Shown: positions 33,599-42,974 of the stretch, in pieces
How positions within the stretch are numbered: the stretch's first letter is position 1
Layout: each line of letters starts with the position of its first letter
Source of the DNA: UBA6144 sp964399165
GTDB taxonomy: Bacteria; Bdellovibrionota; Bacteriovoracia; Bacteriovoracales; Bacteriovoracaceae
DNA: 64,000 bases
Direction of reading: 5' to 3'
Assembly (NCBI GenBank): GCA_964399165.1
Contig: CAYNPO010000013.1
Location: forward strand, 1 to 64,000
The notes under the pieces: generated by a model
Seen by the model: the letters and a program-made list of their open reading frames with translations, nothing else
What the model was told of the DNA's origin: nothing
The model's database searches: none
Program-made: the position numbers and the translations under genes

Positions 33599-34362
33599 AT
33601 GAAACCCGCGCTGCTATTAGCTTCGCTCCTTTGGGCCGTCTCTGCCGCCCGTGCCGCTTACGACGACCCCGAAGCCGCCTTCCGTCTTCCCCCCGAGGAG
33701 CGCGAGCCCTCCGAGGACGACGTACGCCGGCACAAACCCGAGAAGCACTCCTGGGATGAGACCGTCATTCGAGACCTGGACGACTCCACCAACGTCGCCG
33801 GAAACAGCCGCTGGACCGGTGAGGACCGCAACAAACTTTCCGCCTCCCTCCACGTGAACGGCCGCTACGAATACATGTCGGAGCTGCTGGGCTTCGAGCT
33901 GCAGTGGCTCCGCCGCACGGAGAACTGGTCCAAGCTGTGGTGGGGGGGCATGCTGAAACAAACCCAGACCCAGTTCCGGCACCTGGCCGCTCCACGCCGC
34001 CCTTCCATCGACTACGACGGCAGCGACGAGCAGAGCGTCTTCAGCGCAGGCCTAGGCATCGGCTACCGCTTCAAGCTGCTGTTCGCCCTCGTGGACAGCG
34101 AACGTACCTTCGAAACGGTGAACGTCTTCGCAACCTACAACCGCCTGTCTTCCAAAGAGCAGGTCGGGTCTTTCGGCGGTTATGGCATGGCCGCGGAGTA
34201 CGGCGTCCACCGCCGCACCCGTACCAGCTTCTTCTGGGGCGGCAAATTCACTTACAACCTGGCTTGGCCCACACGTTCCCGCGATCCAGGTGAGTCCCAG
34301 CAAGACGCTTCCATTTCCCTGGGGTGGTACACCCTGGCGCTGGAAGGGGGGTTCTTCTTCTA

Positions 34363-34363
<1 letters not shown>
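33599..34363 (+). CDS. Exported beta-barrel-like protein
   Basis: A 254-residue protein with a signal peptide (about 1-19, ending ARA). Many short amphipathic strands and a terminal GGFFF are consistent with an outer-membrane beta-barrel. It begins immediately after the TolC-type gene with GAGGTGAG before the ATG, so the two are probably an operon, and ends by overlapping the purB start codon by one base. Not recognised as a named family. Confidence 0.7.
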
Positions 34364-35655
<1,292 letters not shown>

Positions 35656-35667
35656 AGATCTCCGGAG

Positions 35668-36312
35668 TTATTTGATTTCTGAGACGACGTGGTCCTGCCC
35701 CTGGAACAGGGAGGCTTCCTTCTTGATGTACTCTTTGGCGGCGGCGACCGTGTCGAAGATCCCCAGGCTCACGCGGTACCAGGTGCCCTTCTCGGGAATA
35801 ACCACTTCGTTGATGATCGGGTTGTAGCCTCGCACGGTGAATCCCTCGGCGAACTCCTTGGCCTCCGCCATGCTGTTATAGGAGCCCAGCTGGATGGTGT
35901 ACTTGCCGGTGTAAGCGTTGGCGGAAACCGCGGGCGTCTGGGGCATGGGCTTGTCGGCGGAATTGCCCGCGGGCATCTCCGCGGCGGGCGTTTCCGCGGA
36001 GTCGCCGCCTTCCTTGGAGAACTGCCCCAGCTCGTCGTTGAGCTTGTCCTTGGAGGCGTCCATCATCGCCTTGAGTTTTTCCTCGTCGCTCTCCGGGGCC
36101 TCGGCCAGCGCCTTGTCAGCGGCTTCTTCGTCGCCGGAGCGCATCTCCACGGTCTTCACATCAGCGGCCGTCACCCCGGCCTTTTCCAGGGCCAGCTTCT
36201 TACCCATGTTCACGCCGAGGGTGAAGCAGGTCACGCTCATGATCACGACGAACATGAAAATGAGGAAGATCTCTTTCTTTTCAAAGACGAAGACTTTGGC
36301 ATTTTCCTGCAT
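35668..36312 (-). CDS. SPOR-domain membrane protein
   Basis: A 214-residue inner-membrane protein: one transmembrane segment at about 14-36, an acidic/Ala/Pro linker, and a C-terminal SPOR domain (YTIQLGSYNSMAEAKEFAEG...WYRVSLGIFD) that binds glycan strands denuded of stem peptides at division septa. Its ATG is six bases downstream of a TAGAAT and lacks an SD. It is divergent from the pilus locus. Confidence 0.85.
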   Translation of the reverse strand: MQENAKVFVFEKKEIFLIFMFVVIMSVTCFTLGVNMGKKLALEKAGVTAADVKTVEMRSGDEEAADKALAEAPESDEEKLKAMMDASKDKLNDELGQFSKEGGDSAETPAAEMPAGNSADKPMPQTPAVSANAYTGKYTIQLGSYNSMAEAKEFAEGFTVRGYNPIINEVVIPEKGTWYRVSLGIFDTVAAAKEYIKKEASLFQGQDHVVSEIK

Positions 36313-36318
36313 GGTTTC

Positions 36319-36347
36319 ATTCTACCCCCCCTCTTTCAGTCGGAGCA
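36319..36347 (-). promoter_or_regulatory. Sigma-70-type promoter, leaderless geometry
   Basis: On the minus strand TTGCTC, a 17-base spacer and TAGAAT, then six bases to the ATG of the SPOR protein gene. Confidence 0.5.
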
Positions 36348-36446
36348 AGGCGTGTTTCTTTCCCGAACTGAATGCTCGGAATAGCGTGGTCCGACGGGAA
36401 ATTCCCCGCCGGGCATGGTGTATGGGCCCTTCACAAAGGAGCCCCT

Positions 36447-36629
36447 ATGCAGCATCTCGTCCGCAACGTCCGTGACCAAAAAGGCCAGGCCCTCATGGAG
36501 TACGTCATCGTCTCCGGGCTGGTCGGCGTCTTCTGCCTCATCGCCGTTAAGCAATTCGGCGGAGTGGTCAGAGAGCGCGTGAACCACATGAAGGAACACA
36601 TCACCAAGAACATCCAGCTGAAGGACTGA
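36447..36629 (+). CDS. flp: Flp/Fap-type pilin
   Basis: A 60-residue class III pilin-like protein. A short basic leader ends in DQKGQALMEY, where Tad pilins have a prepilin-peptidase site (G before the mature residue) and the conserved Glu-Tyr pair, followed by a hydrophobic helix (VIVSGLVGVFCLIAV). AAAGGAG five bases before the ATG fixes the start. It opens the Tad-like locus. Confidence 0.85.
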   Translation: MQHLVRNVRDQKGQALMEYVIVSGLVGVFCLIAVKQFGGVVRERVNHMKEHITKNIQLKD

Positions 36630-36631
36630 GC

Positions 36632-37339
36632 ATGGCCCCGCTACTCTCCCTTGGTCTGGCTTCCATTGTATTGTTGGCGGCCCACGGAAGTGTCCGTGCG
36701 GTGGTGGATTCCGTGCGCTCGGCCCGGGCCTGGCGGGAGGCCATCACCCGCACGGGGAAGTCTTGGAAGGGGCGAACCACCCCCTGGCTGGGCGAGCGCG
36801 GCTCGGTGGAAGCCTGGGGCCTTTTGGTCCTGCTGGCCCTGGCTTCGCTGATGCTCTACCAGGTCGGTGAATGGGAAGTGCGCCTCAAGGAAGTGCGCCG
36901 TCATCACAAGCTCGCCCTGTGCTTGAAGGAACTCATCAACGACACCCATCGGCTCGTGGCCCGGGTCAACCGCATCAACGGCGTCTTGACGGCGGGGGAA
37001 GGCGCTTCTCTAGCGGGGTTGTTCCTGCCGGGAGGCGTGCTGGCCCGGGGCTCGTGGGAAAAAACCAAACGCGCTCTCATGGCCGCCCAGGACGCCGCCT
37101 GGGGAGTCTCCCAAGTGACTAGGCTAAAACTCGTGCGCCAGGGGTGTCCGAATGCGGGCCACCCCTGGCCGTCCCCGTACCGTTGGCGCACGCACGGCCT
37201 GGAGCGGACGGCGGGAGGTGTGGCCAAGGTGGTGAGCCGTTCCGGCCATGCCCGCTGGGCCACACCGTTGGTGAGCTATGCAGTGAGCTGGCGCTTGGAG
37301 CACAGCCTGGACGCCCGGATGGATTGGGAGGTGCGTTGA
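36632..37339 (+). CDS. Pseudopilin-like protein of the Tad locus
   Basis: A 235-residue protein two bases after the pilin. An N-terminal hydrophobic stretch (1-20) is followed by GERGSVEAWGLLVLLALAS (54-72), which resembles the RGxxxVE motif of TadE/TadF pseudopilins. The C-terminal 150 residues are soluble. If processed like a pseudopilin, cleavage before the Glu would leave a long leader; the first hydrophobic segment makes that uncertain. It belongs to the pilus operon. Confidence 0.65.
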   Translation: MAPLLSLGLASIVLLAAHGSVRAVVDSVRSARAWREAITRTGKSWKGRTTPWLGERGSVEAWGLLVLLALASLMLYQVGEWEVRLKEVRRHHKLALCLKELINDTHRLVARVNRINGVLTAGEGASLAGLFLPGGVLARGSWEKTKRALMAAQDAAWGVSQVTRLKLVRQGCPNAGHPWPSPYRWRTHGLERTAGGVAKVVSRSGHARWATPLVSYAVSWRLEHSLDARMDWEVR

Positions 37340-37500
37340 TGCCGACGCTACTTTACGCTGCCCTGTGGGTCGCGGCCTGGGCCGTGGTGGTGGGAGGAAG
37401 TACATTCACCCACCGCCGTTACCAGCGGGCCATGCAGGAAGAAGTCCAGTCATTTAACCGCCAATGGGCAAGCCTGGAGCGCAAGTATGCTGGCCCGTAA
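37339..37500 (+). CDS. Small membrane protein of the Tad locus
   Basis: A 53-residue protein with a hydrophobic N-terminus (LLYAALWVAAWAVVVGGS) and a basic/coiled C-terminus. It overlaps the preceding stop by one base (TGATG) and the next gene by 14 bp. No family is recognised; size and position suggest a minor pilus assembly component. Confidence 0.6.
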   Translation: MPTLLYAALWVAAWAVVVGGSTFTHRRYQRAMQEEVQSFNRQWASLERKYAGP

Positions 37501-37870
37501 AAAACTCGCCCTTCGCTTATTCGGTGTACTAGCGGGAGTGAATCTTCTCTTGTGGCTGGTTTTTTCGCCGACACCGGCCCCAGCGCCTCAACCGGCCTCC
37601 GGTGTCGAGCTCCGCATTAGCGCCACGTTGCTTACGCCGTTTGCCGCGGGCAAGCGCGTCCTGTGGGCCACCCCGGACGGACGCCCCCTGGGGGTAGTGC
37701 GGCTGGAGCGTCAAGAGAGTGAGGGACTGGTGGTGTCTCTCGGGCCGGAACTTTACCGTCGTCATCAACGGACACTGGTCCAGGGCGACGGCGTACTCCT
37801 CCCCTATTTACCCGGCATGGGCGTCCAACGCCCGGCCCTTCCAGGCAGGACCTATGAAATCGCTTACTGA
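37487..37870 (+). CDS. Inner-membrane-anchored protein of the Tad locus
   Basis: A 127-residue protein with one N-terminal transmembrane segment (8-26) and a periplasmic part of about 100 residues. The position before the secretin gene matches that of CpaB/RcpC in standard Tad loci, but the SAF domain is not evident and the protein is much shorter. Function unassigned. Confidence 0.6.
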   Translation: MLARKKLALRLFGVLAGVNLLLWLVFSPTPAPAPQPASGVELRISATLLTPFAAGKRVLWATPDGRPLGVVRLERQESEGLVVSLGPELYRRHQRTLVQGDGVLLPYLPGMGVQRPALPGRTYEIAY

Positions 37871-38132
37871 ATCTTTGCTGACCGCATTCTTAATAGGCGC
37901 GCCGGTGCTTTTGACCCACGACCACACGGAGCACGGAAACCACGTGCTGCAGGTGCTGTTGGAACGCTACCAGTTACCCAGGGACTTCATTGAGGTGAGG
38001 CAGGTGCCCGGGCCATGTGGAATCCCGTCTGGGACGGCGTCCTGGCACTTGTGCGTGGATGCGCACGGAGACCTGCACGAGGTCTCCGTGGACGATGCGT
38101 TCTTGAAAGAAACGTTGAGGATTTTCTTATGA
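37854..38132 (+). CDS. Small exported protein of the Tad locus
   Basis: A 92-residue protein with a hydrophobic N-terminus (1-19) and a His-rich stretch THDHTEHGNH (21-30) that could bind metal, plus two cysteines. The ATG follows AGGA. It overlaps its upstream neighbour by 17 bp and its stop overlaps the annotated secretin ATG. No family is recognised. Confidence 0.6.
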   Translation: MKSLTESLLTAFLIGAPVLLTHDHTEHGNHVLQVLLERYQLPRDFIEVRQVPGPCGIPSGTASWHLCVDAHGDLHEVSVDDAFLKETLRIFL

Positions 38133-39547
38133 AGGCGGGAAGTGTCGCTTACTTCTGGTGGATCGCGAACTTGGGCGTGGTGCCTTTGTTGCGGTCAGCG
38201 GCCTTGCGCTTGGCGCCCATCTTGCGATGCTTGGCCTTGCGGCGGGCTTCGGTAACGGCGGTACGGGATGCCATTTGGAACTCCTTCAAATTAAGTCCAC
38301 TGGTTGTAGCTTTCCTCTTGGGGCTTGTCAAAGACTTGCGCGCCGCACCAATTGAGGATGTGATCCTCGCAAAAGGGGAACAGCGGGAAGTGGCAGTTCC
38401 GGGATTGAAAAACTTCTCCGTGGGCAATCGGGATGTGGTGTCCACCCATGTACGCCAAGGGCAGCTCCTGGTGAAAGGACGCCAGGTTGGATTCAGTGAC
38501 CTGGTGGTTTGGGACAAAGGGGGGCGCCGTTCGCTGAACGTGTACGTGCTTTCCAAGACTTCGTTCTTGAAAACCATCCAGCTCACGGAGGCCCTGAAAG
38601 ATTTGAACCTCCGCCTGGACCTGAAAGGGCCTCTCATGGTGGTGTCCGGGGAAGTCTCCAGGGCCGAGGACTGGCGCTATCTCCAGCATCTGCGCCGACT
38701 GCATCAGGAGCGGGTGGTCTTCCATGCCCAAGCGGCGGCGGAGTTGCGGAGGGCGATGGCGGCGGACGTGTACCGGGACCTGTTCGCGGCGGGTCTCCGG
38801 CGAGTGGCATGCCATATGCGTTTCCTCGATATGGAATGCCACTGGGAAGGCGAAGCCGAGCGGGCGGCTGAACTGTTGGCATCTCTGCGTGAGCGCTGGG
38901 GTGTGAAGTTCGTCAAACGTGCCTCCCGCTGGAGCCAGGGAAATTTTCGACTTTCACTTAAGCTCATCCAAGTGGAGAGACTCGACGGGCAGGAGATCTC
39001 CTTCGGGTTGTCCGGGCTGCGTGCGTCGGTCGGGGACCTGTTCAAGCATGGCCTGCGCAAGCTGGTGGAGGAAAACGCGGTGGCCCTGGGGGAATCCCAT
39101 GTGCGGCTTTCCACCTTGGCGGAGCCGGAGGCATTGGTACGGGTGGGGGCTCCCCACTTGGTAGAAGTGGGGGCGCAGATCCCCTTTCAGAACTTGCGTC
39201 AAGGGGAAGGCGTGGTGTTGGCGCCCATCGACTGGCGCTTCGCCGGCCTTAAGCTCACCACCAAACTAGAGGAACGGGACGGCGGCCTCGCGCTAAATTA
39301 TGAGACCGAATTCACCCGTCCGGTGGATAACGGCATCAGTGGTTCCAGGGAGAAATCCTCCCTGGTGGTGCGTCCTGGTGAAGCCTATGCCTTGTTCAAG
39401 ATCGGCTACAAAAGCGACGGAGAGGAGCGCAAGCACTGGCCGGGACTGGAGAATGTCCCGCTGCTGAGAACGCTCTTCGGCTCCCGGGGACGGCACGCCG
39501 TCTACAAACGCATCGAGGGATATCTTGTTCTCGAGGAGGTGCCCTGA
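38129..39547 (+). CDS. cpaC: Secretin (CpaC/RcpA type) of the Tad locus
   Basis: A 472-residue outer-membrane secretin. The N-domain contains KGEQREVAVPGLKNFSVGNRD and VKGRQVGFSDLVVWD, like the BON/N0-type region of CpaC, and the secretin core carries VEVGAQIPFQN, LKLTTKLEERDGGLALNYETEF and the terminal LLRTLFGSR. The ATG is coupled to the previous gene. Its first 48 residues are antisense to a strongly coding small gene and use many TTG leucine codons, so they may not be genuine; the signal-like LVVAFLLGLV (about 58-67) suggests a later start, for which no good codon is visible. Confidence 0.8.
   Translation: MKAGSVAYFWWIANLGVVPLLRSAALRLAPILRCLALRRASVTAVRDAIWNSFKLSPLVVAFLLGLVKDLRAAPIEDVILAKGEQREVAVPGLKNFSVGNRDVVSTHVRQGQLLVKGRQVGFSDLVVWDKGGRRSLNVYVLSKTSFLKTIQLTEALKDLNLRLDLKGPLMVVSGEVSRAEDWRYLQHLRRLHQERVVFHAQAAAELRRAMAADVYRDLFAAGLRRVACHMRFLDMECHWEGEAERAAELLASLRERWGVKFVKRASRWSQGNFRLSLKLIQVERLDGQEISFGLSGLRASVGDLFKHGLRKLVEENAVALGESHVRLSTLAEPEALVRVGAPHLVEVGAQIPFQNLRQGEGVVLAPIDWRFAGLKLTTKLEERDGGLALNYETEFTRPVDNGISGSREKSSLVVRPGEAYALFKIGYKSDGEERKHWPGLENVPLLRTLFGSRGRHAVYKRIEGYLVLEEVP
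38149..38274 (-). CDS. Small basic protein (41 aa), antisense to the secretin 5' end
   Basis: A 41-residue, very basic protein (about one third Arg/Lys) with EARRKAKHRKMGAKRK and a C-terminal TTPKFAIHQK. A perfect AAGGAG (38281-38286) lies six bases before the ATG, and codon third positions are mostly G or C, as in the window's real genes. It probably binds RNA or the ribosome, as many such small basic proteins do, but I cannot place the family. It lies entirely within the annotated 5' end of the secretin gene. Confidence 0.7.
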   Translation of the reverse strand: MASRTAVTEARRKAKHRKMGAKRKAADRNKGTTPKFAIHQK

Positions 39548-40614
39548 TGCTGGCGTTGTTCAAGGAAGAGCCGGTGGCGGCGCCCCCACCGGCGCTGGAG
39601 CTCTGGCGGAAAAGCCTGGACCAGGGAAAGTTACCAGAGGTCGCGGCCCTGGGCCCTTCCGAGCGCGAATGGGGATTGCAGCTGCGGGATTTCCCATGGC
39701 TCGGACCTTTGCTGGAGGATCCCACGGTGCGAGAAATTTTCGCCCACGGGCCCAGCTTGGTGGAGGCTGTGGGTGAAAAACGCGCATCAGTGCGGTTTCC
39801 CCTCGGTGCACACGACTGGGGCCTGTGGGTGGAAACCTTGGCGGTGCGCCTGGGTACTGAGCACAGCTTCAGTCGCCCCTGCGTAAGCGTGCATTGGGAA
39901 CACGCCGGATCTTCTTGGCGGGTCACGTTGCTCCACGCTTCACTCTCGCCCGAGAAAATGCCCAAGGTGTTTTTCCGCCGGTTGAGCACGGTGGCCCGCC
40001 CTTGGGAGTCCTATGGTCTTGTGGATAGGGACGTCACATTTTTAATGGAGCTGGTAAGGGGCAAGGCCAACGTCTTGGTGGCAGGCCCAACTGGTTCCGG
40101 AAAAACTTCGCTCTTAGGGACGATGCTGGCCGAGGCCGACCCCCAGGAGCACCTGTTGGCGCTGGAAGACACCCGGGAGCTGCACCTCCCCCATCCGCGC
40201 CAGACGCGGCTTTTGTCCTCACCCCAGCCTGGGCGCTCCCTCACCGAACTCCTCGCCCATGCGCTCCGCCTGTCGCCTGACAGGCTGGTGCTGGGCGAGA
40301 TGCGCTCCCACGAGGTGGTGCCCTTCTTGTTGGCCATGAACACAGGTCACCGGGGCCTCATGGCCACCCTTCACGCCTCCTCGGCCATGGACGCGCTCCA
40401 CCGGGTGGCCCAGCTCTTTGTGCTCGCGGCGGGCCAGAAGGAAATCAGCTACCAAGAGGTGCTCCGGTTGGTGTGCCGGAACGTGGGCTATGTGGTTTAC
40501 GTGGAGGAGAGGCGAGTGAAGGAAGTCATCCGGGTGTTCGGATGCGATGGCGGGCATCCGCTTTATGAACTTTGCTGCGCCTCCACCTCCGCTGCGGAGA
40601 TGGAAGCGCGTTAA
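39547..40614 (+). CDS. cpaF: CpaF/TadA-type secretion ATPase
   Basis: A 355-residue hexameric ATPase powering pilus assembly. Walker A GPTGSGKT lies at 180-187, the Asp box EDTREL at 207-212, Walker B LVLGEMR at 247-253 and the His box in GHRGLMATLHA (267-277). It overlaps the secretin stop by one base. The N-terminal domain is shorter than in typical CpaF (about 430-480 residues). It is the last gene of the pilus operon. Confidence 0.9.
   Translation: MLALFKEEPVAAPPPALELWRKSLDQGKLPEVAALGPSEREWGLQLRDFPWLGPLLEDPTVREIFAHGPSLVEAVGEKRASVRFPLGAHDWGLWVETLAVRLGTEHSFSRPCVSVHWEHAGSSWRVTLLHASLSPEKMPKVFFRRLSTVARPWESYGLVDRDVTFLMELVRGKANVLVAGPTGSGKTSLLGTMLAEADPQEHLLALEDTRELHLPHPRQTRLLSSPQPGRSLTELLAHALRLSPDRLVLGEMRSHEVVPFLLAMNTGHRGLMATLHASSAMDALHRVAQLFVLAAGQKEISYQEVLRLVCRNVGYVVYVEERRVKEVIRVFGCDGGHPLYELCCASTSAAEMEAR
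40577..40609. repeat. Imperfect inverted repeat at a convergent gene end
   Basis: Arms of 16 bases around T40593, pairing at 14 positions, with the core CCTCCGC-T-GCGGAG also found in the perfect palindrome at 7469-7509. It spans the last codons of cpaF next to the overlapping paiB stop. Confidence 0.7.
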
Positions 40615-41201
40615 AGACGGCGCATGTAGGCCGCGGTGGCGCGGTCTTGCTCAGCGGGGGAAGCTTCGAGGCGGGTCATCACTCGCTCACGATCGGCGGC
40701 GTTTTGGTTTTGGGACATCTTTTGCTTGAGTTGCATACGTGAGGGAACAAGCTTCAGTCCGACAATTCGCATTTCCAGGACCCCGTGCAAGTCAGCCGGT
40801 GCAGACTTCGCCCACTCAAACTCTCCCCCGCCGTACTTCTGGAGCTGGTCCAGGAGACGAAAGAGGTCATCCCGTTGGTGGGTCACTTCCAGCACGCCTT
40901 CCACGTGGGCGACGGCATAGTTCCAGGTGGGAACGCTGTTCTCCGGGTATTGATACCAACGGTGATCGATGAAGGCGTGTGGACCGTGGAAAACCGCCGT
41001 GACGCAAGCGTCCTGCAGGGCCCTCCAGGTGGGATTCGGAAAGGCCAGATGACCCCACAGAGCGCCGTCATGCCAGGCCATGGGCATATGGTCGATCACT
41101 ACCTGCCCCTCTCCATGTCCCACCAGGGTGGCGAAGGGGTATTGGGCCACGAACGCCGGAACGTCGTCGGGTTTGCCCGCGTAACGCTCCGGCAGGTACA
41201 T
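40611..41201 (-). CDS. paiB: FMN-binding negative regulator (PaiB family)
   Basis: A 196-residue FMN-binding split-barrel protein. The N-terminal MYLPERYAG, then PFATLVGHGEGQVVIDHMP and WHDGALWGHLAFPN are characteristic of the PaiB family, first described as a sporulation regulator in Bacillus subtilis, though the family's general function is unclear. Its ATG overlaps the ettA stop (TGATG), so it is coupled to the ABC-F gene. Confidence 0.88.
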   Translation of the reverse strand: MYLPERYAGKPDDVPAFVAQYPFATLVGHGEGQVVIDHMPMAWHDGALWGHLAFPNPTWRALQDACVTAVFHGPHAFIDHRWYQYPENSVPTWNYAVAHVEGVLEVTHQRDDLFRLLDQLQKYGGGEFEWAKSAPADLHGVLEMRIVGLKLVPSRMQLKQKMSQNQNAADRERVMTRLEASPAEQDRATAAYMRRL

Positions 41202-42883
41202 CACTGGCGCGTGAGCTTCTTGTAAGTCACGCGGCTGGGCACGTCGGCCTTGGCCCCCAGGCGTTTGCGCAAGTCCTCGTGGTACTCGGTGAAATTCCCG
41301 TCGAACCACGTGACGTGGGAGTCGCCCTCGAAGGCCAGGATGTGGGTGCAGATCCGGTCCAGGAAGTAACGGTCGTGGGAGATGACCACGGCGCAACCGG
41401 GGAATTCCATCAGGGCCTTTTCCAGGGCCTGAAGGGTATTCACGTCCAGGTCGTTGGTGGGCTCGTCCAACAGGAGGACGTTGCCTTCCTCCTTGAGGAC
41501 CTTCGCCAGGTGCAGGCGGTTCTTCTCGCCGCCGGAGAGCTCGCGGACTTTTTTGTCATGGTCGTCGCCGGAGAAGTTGAACTTGCCCAGATAGGCCCGG
41601 GAGTTCACCTCACGGCCGCCCAGCTTGATCACGTCCAGGCCCCCGGCCACTTCCTGCAGGAGGGTCTTGTCCGAATCCATGGCCCGACTCTGGTCCACGT
41701 AGGAAATCTTGACGGTCTCGCCCACCTTGAAACTTCCCGCGTCCGGCTTTTCCTGGCCGGTGATCATGCGGAAGAGCGTGGTCTTACCGGCCCCGTTGGG
41801 ACCGATGATGCCCACGATCCCGCCAGGGGGAAGTTTGAAGCTTAGATTCTCGTAGAGCACCTTGTCGCCGTAGGCCTTGCTGATGCCGTTGGCCTCGATG
41901 ACGATGTCCCCCAGGCGCGGGCCTGGCGGGATGAAGAGTTCGTTGGTCTCGTTCCTCTTCTCGTTTTTCGCGTCTGCCAGCATCTTGTCGTAGTTGGCGA
42001 TGCGGGCCTTGCTCTTGGCGTGGCGGGCCTTGGGTGAAGAGCGGATCCACTCCAGTTCTTCGGCGAGGGCCTTGGCGCGCTTGCCCTCGGCCTTTTCCTC
42101 TTTGGCGAGGCGGGCGCCTTTTTGTTCCAGCCAGGAAGAGTAGTTGCCCTGATAGGGAATCCCGTGGCCGCGATCAAGTTCCAAGATCCAGCCGGCGACG
42201 TTGTCCAGGAAGTAGCGGTCGTGAGTGACGGCAATGATGGTTCCCTTGTAGGCCTGCAAGTGGCGCTCCAACCAGTAGACGGATTCGGCATCCAGGTGGT
42301 TGGTGGGCTCGTCCAAGAGGAGGACGTCGGGCTCCTGCAGGAGCAGGCGACACAGGGCCACGCGGCGTTTTTCACCCCCGGAGAGGTGCTCGCACTTCTG
42401 GTCGGACGGGGGGCAGCGCAGGGCCTCCATGGCTAGTTCCAAACGGGAGTCCAGATCCCAGGCGTTGGAGGCGTCCATCTTGTCCTGGAGCGTGGCCTGC
42501 TCCTCCAGGAGCTTGTTCATTTCGTCGTCGGACATGCTCTCGCCGAGTTTGTTGTTCACTTCCTCGTAGCGTTGGACGATGTCCACGATGTGCTGGAGCC
42601 CTTCCTGCACCACCTCGCGCACGGTTTTGTTGGGATCGAGCTGGGGTTCCTGCTCCAGCATGCCATAGCTGATGCCCTTGGAGCGGTTGACCTCGCCGAT
42701 GAAATCCATGTCGGTGCCGGCGATGATGCGCAAAAGGGATGATTTCCCCGCGCCGTTGAGGCCCAGCACGCCGATCTTGGCGCCGTAAAAGAAGGACAAG
42801 GATATGTCGCGGAGGACTTGTTTCTTGTTGGGGTAGACCTTCCCCATTTTATACATAGAAAAAATGATTTCTTTGTCCGACAT
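41201..42883 (-). CDS. ettA: Energy-dependent translational throttle EttA (ABC-F)
   Basis: A 560-residue soluble ABC-F protein with two ATP-binding cassettes: Walker A GLNGAGKSS (about 41-49) and GPNGAGKTT, signatures HLSGGEKRR and ELSGGEKNR, Walker B with EPTNHLDAES and EPTNDLDVNT. The P-site tRNA interaction motif linker and KARHAKSKARIANYD are present, as in EttA, which gates entry of ribosomes into elongation according to energy level. AGGGG precedes the ATG. Confidence 0.93.
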   Translation of the reverse strand: MSDKEIIFSMYKMGKVYPNKKQVLRDISLSFFYGAKIGVLGLNGAGKSSLLRIIAGTDMDFIGEVNRSKGISYGMLEQEPQLDPNKTVREVVQEGLQHIVDIVQRYEEVNNKLGESMSDDEMNKLLEEQATLQDKMDASNAWDLDSRLELAMEALRCPPSDQKCEHLSGGEKRRVALCRLLLQEPDVLLLDEPTNHLDAESVYWLERHLQAYKGTIIAVTHDRYFLDNVAGWILELDRGHGIPYQGNYSSWLEQKGARLAKEEKAEGKRAKALAEELEWIRSSPKARHAKSKARIANYDKMLADAKNEKRNETNELFIPPGPRLGDIVIEANGISKAYGDKVLYENLSFKLPPGGIVGIIGPNGAGKTTLFRMITGQEKPDAGSFKVGETVKISYVDQSRAMDSDKTLLQEVAGGLDVIKLGGREVNSRAYLGKFNFSGDDHDKKVRELSGGEKNRLHLAKVLKEEGNVLLLDEPTNDLDVNTLQALEKALMEFPGCAVVISHDRYFLDRICTHILAFEGDSHVTWFDGNFTEYHEDLRKRLGAKADVPSRVTYKKLTRQ

Positions 42884-42938
42884 GGCGTGCCCCTTTGAGA
42901 GGTGCCCATTCAAGCAGAAGCGCGCGGGTTTGAACAGA

Positions 42939-42967
42939 TTGACTTCACGCACAACCCCTCTTACAAC
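42939..42967 (+). promoter_or_regulatory. Sigma-70-type promoter, leaderless geometry
   Basis: TTGACT (42939-42944), a 17-base spacer and TACAAC (42962-42967); ATG 42975 follows seven bases later with no SD. Confidence 0.5.
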
Positions 42968-42974
42968 CAAACTG

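Noticed and set aside
38318..38320. TTG as the true secretin start
   Set aside because: Would remove the hydrophobic signal-like segment; ATG 38129 kept with doubt stated.
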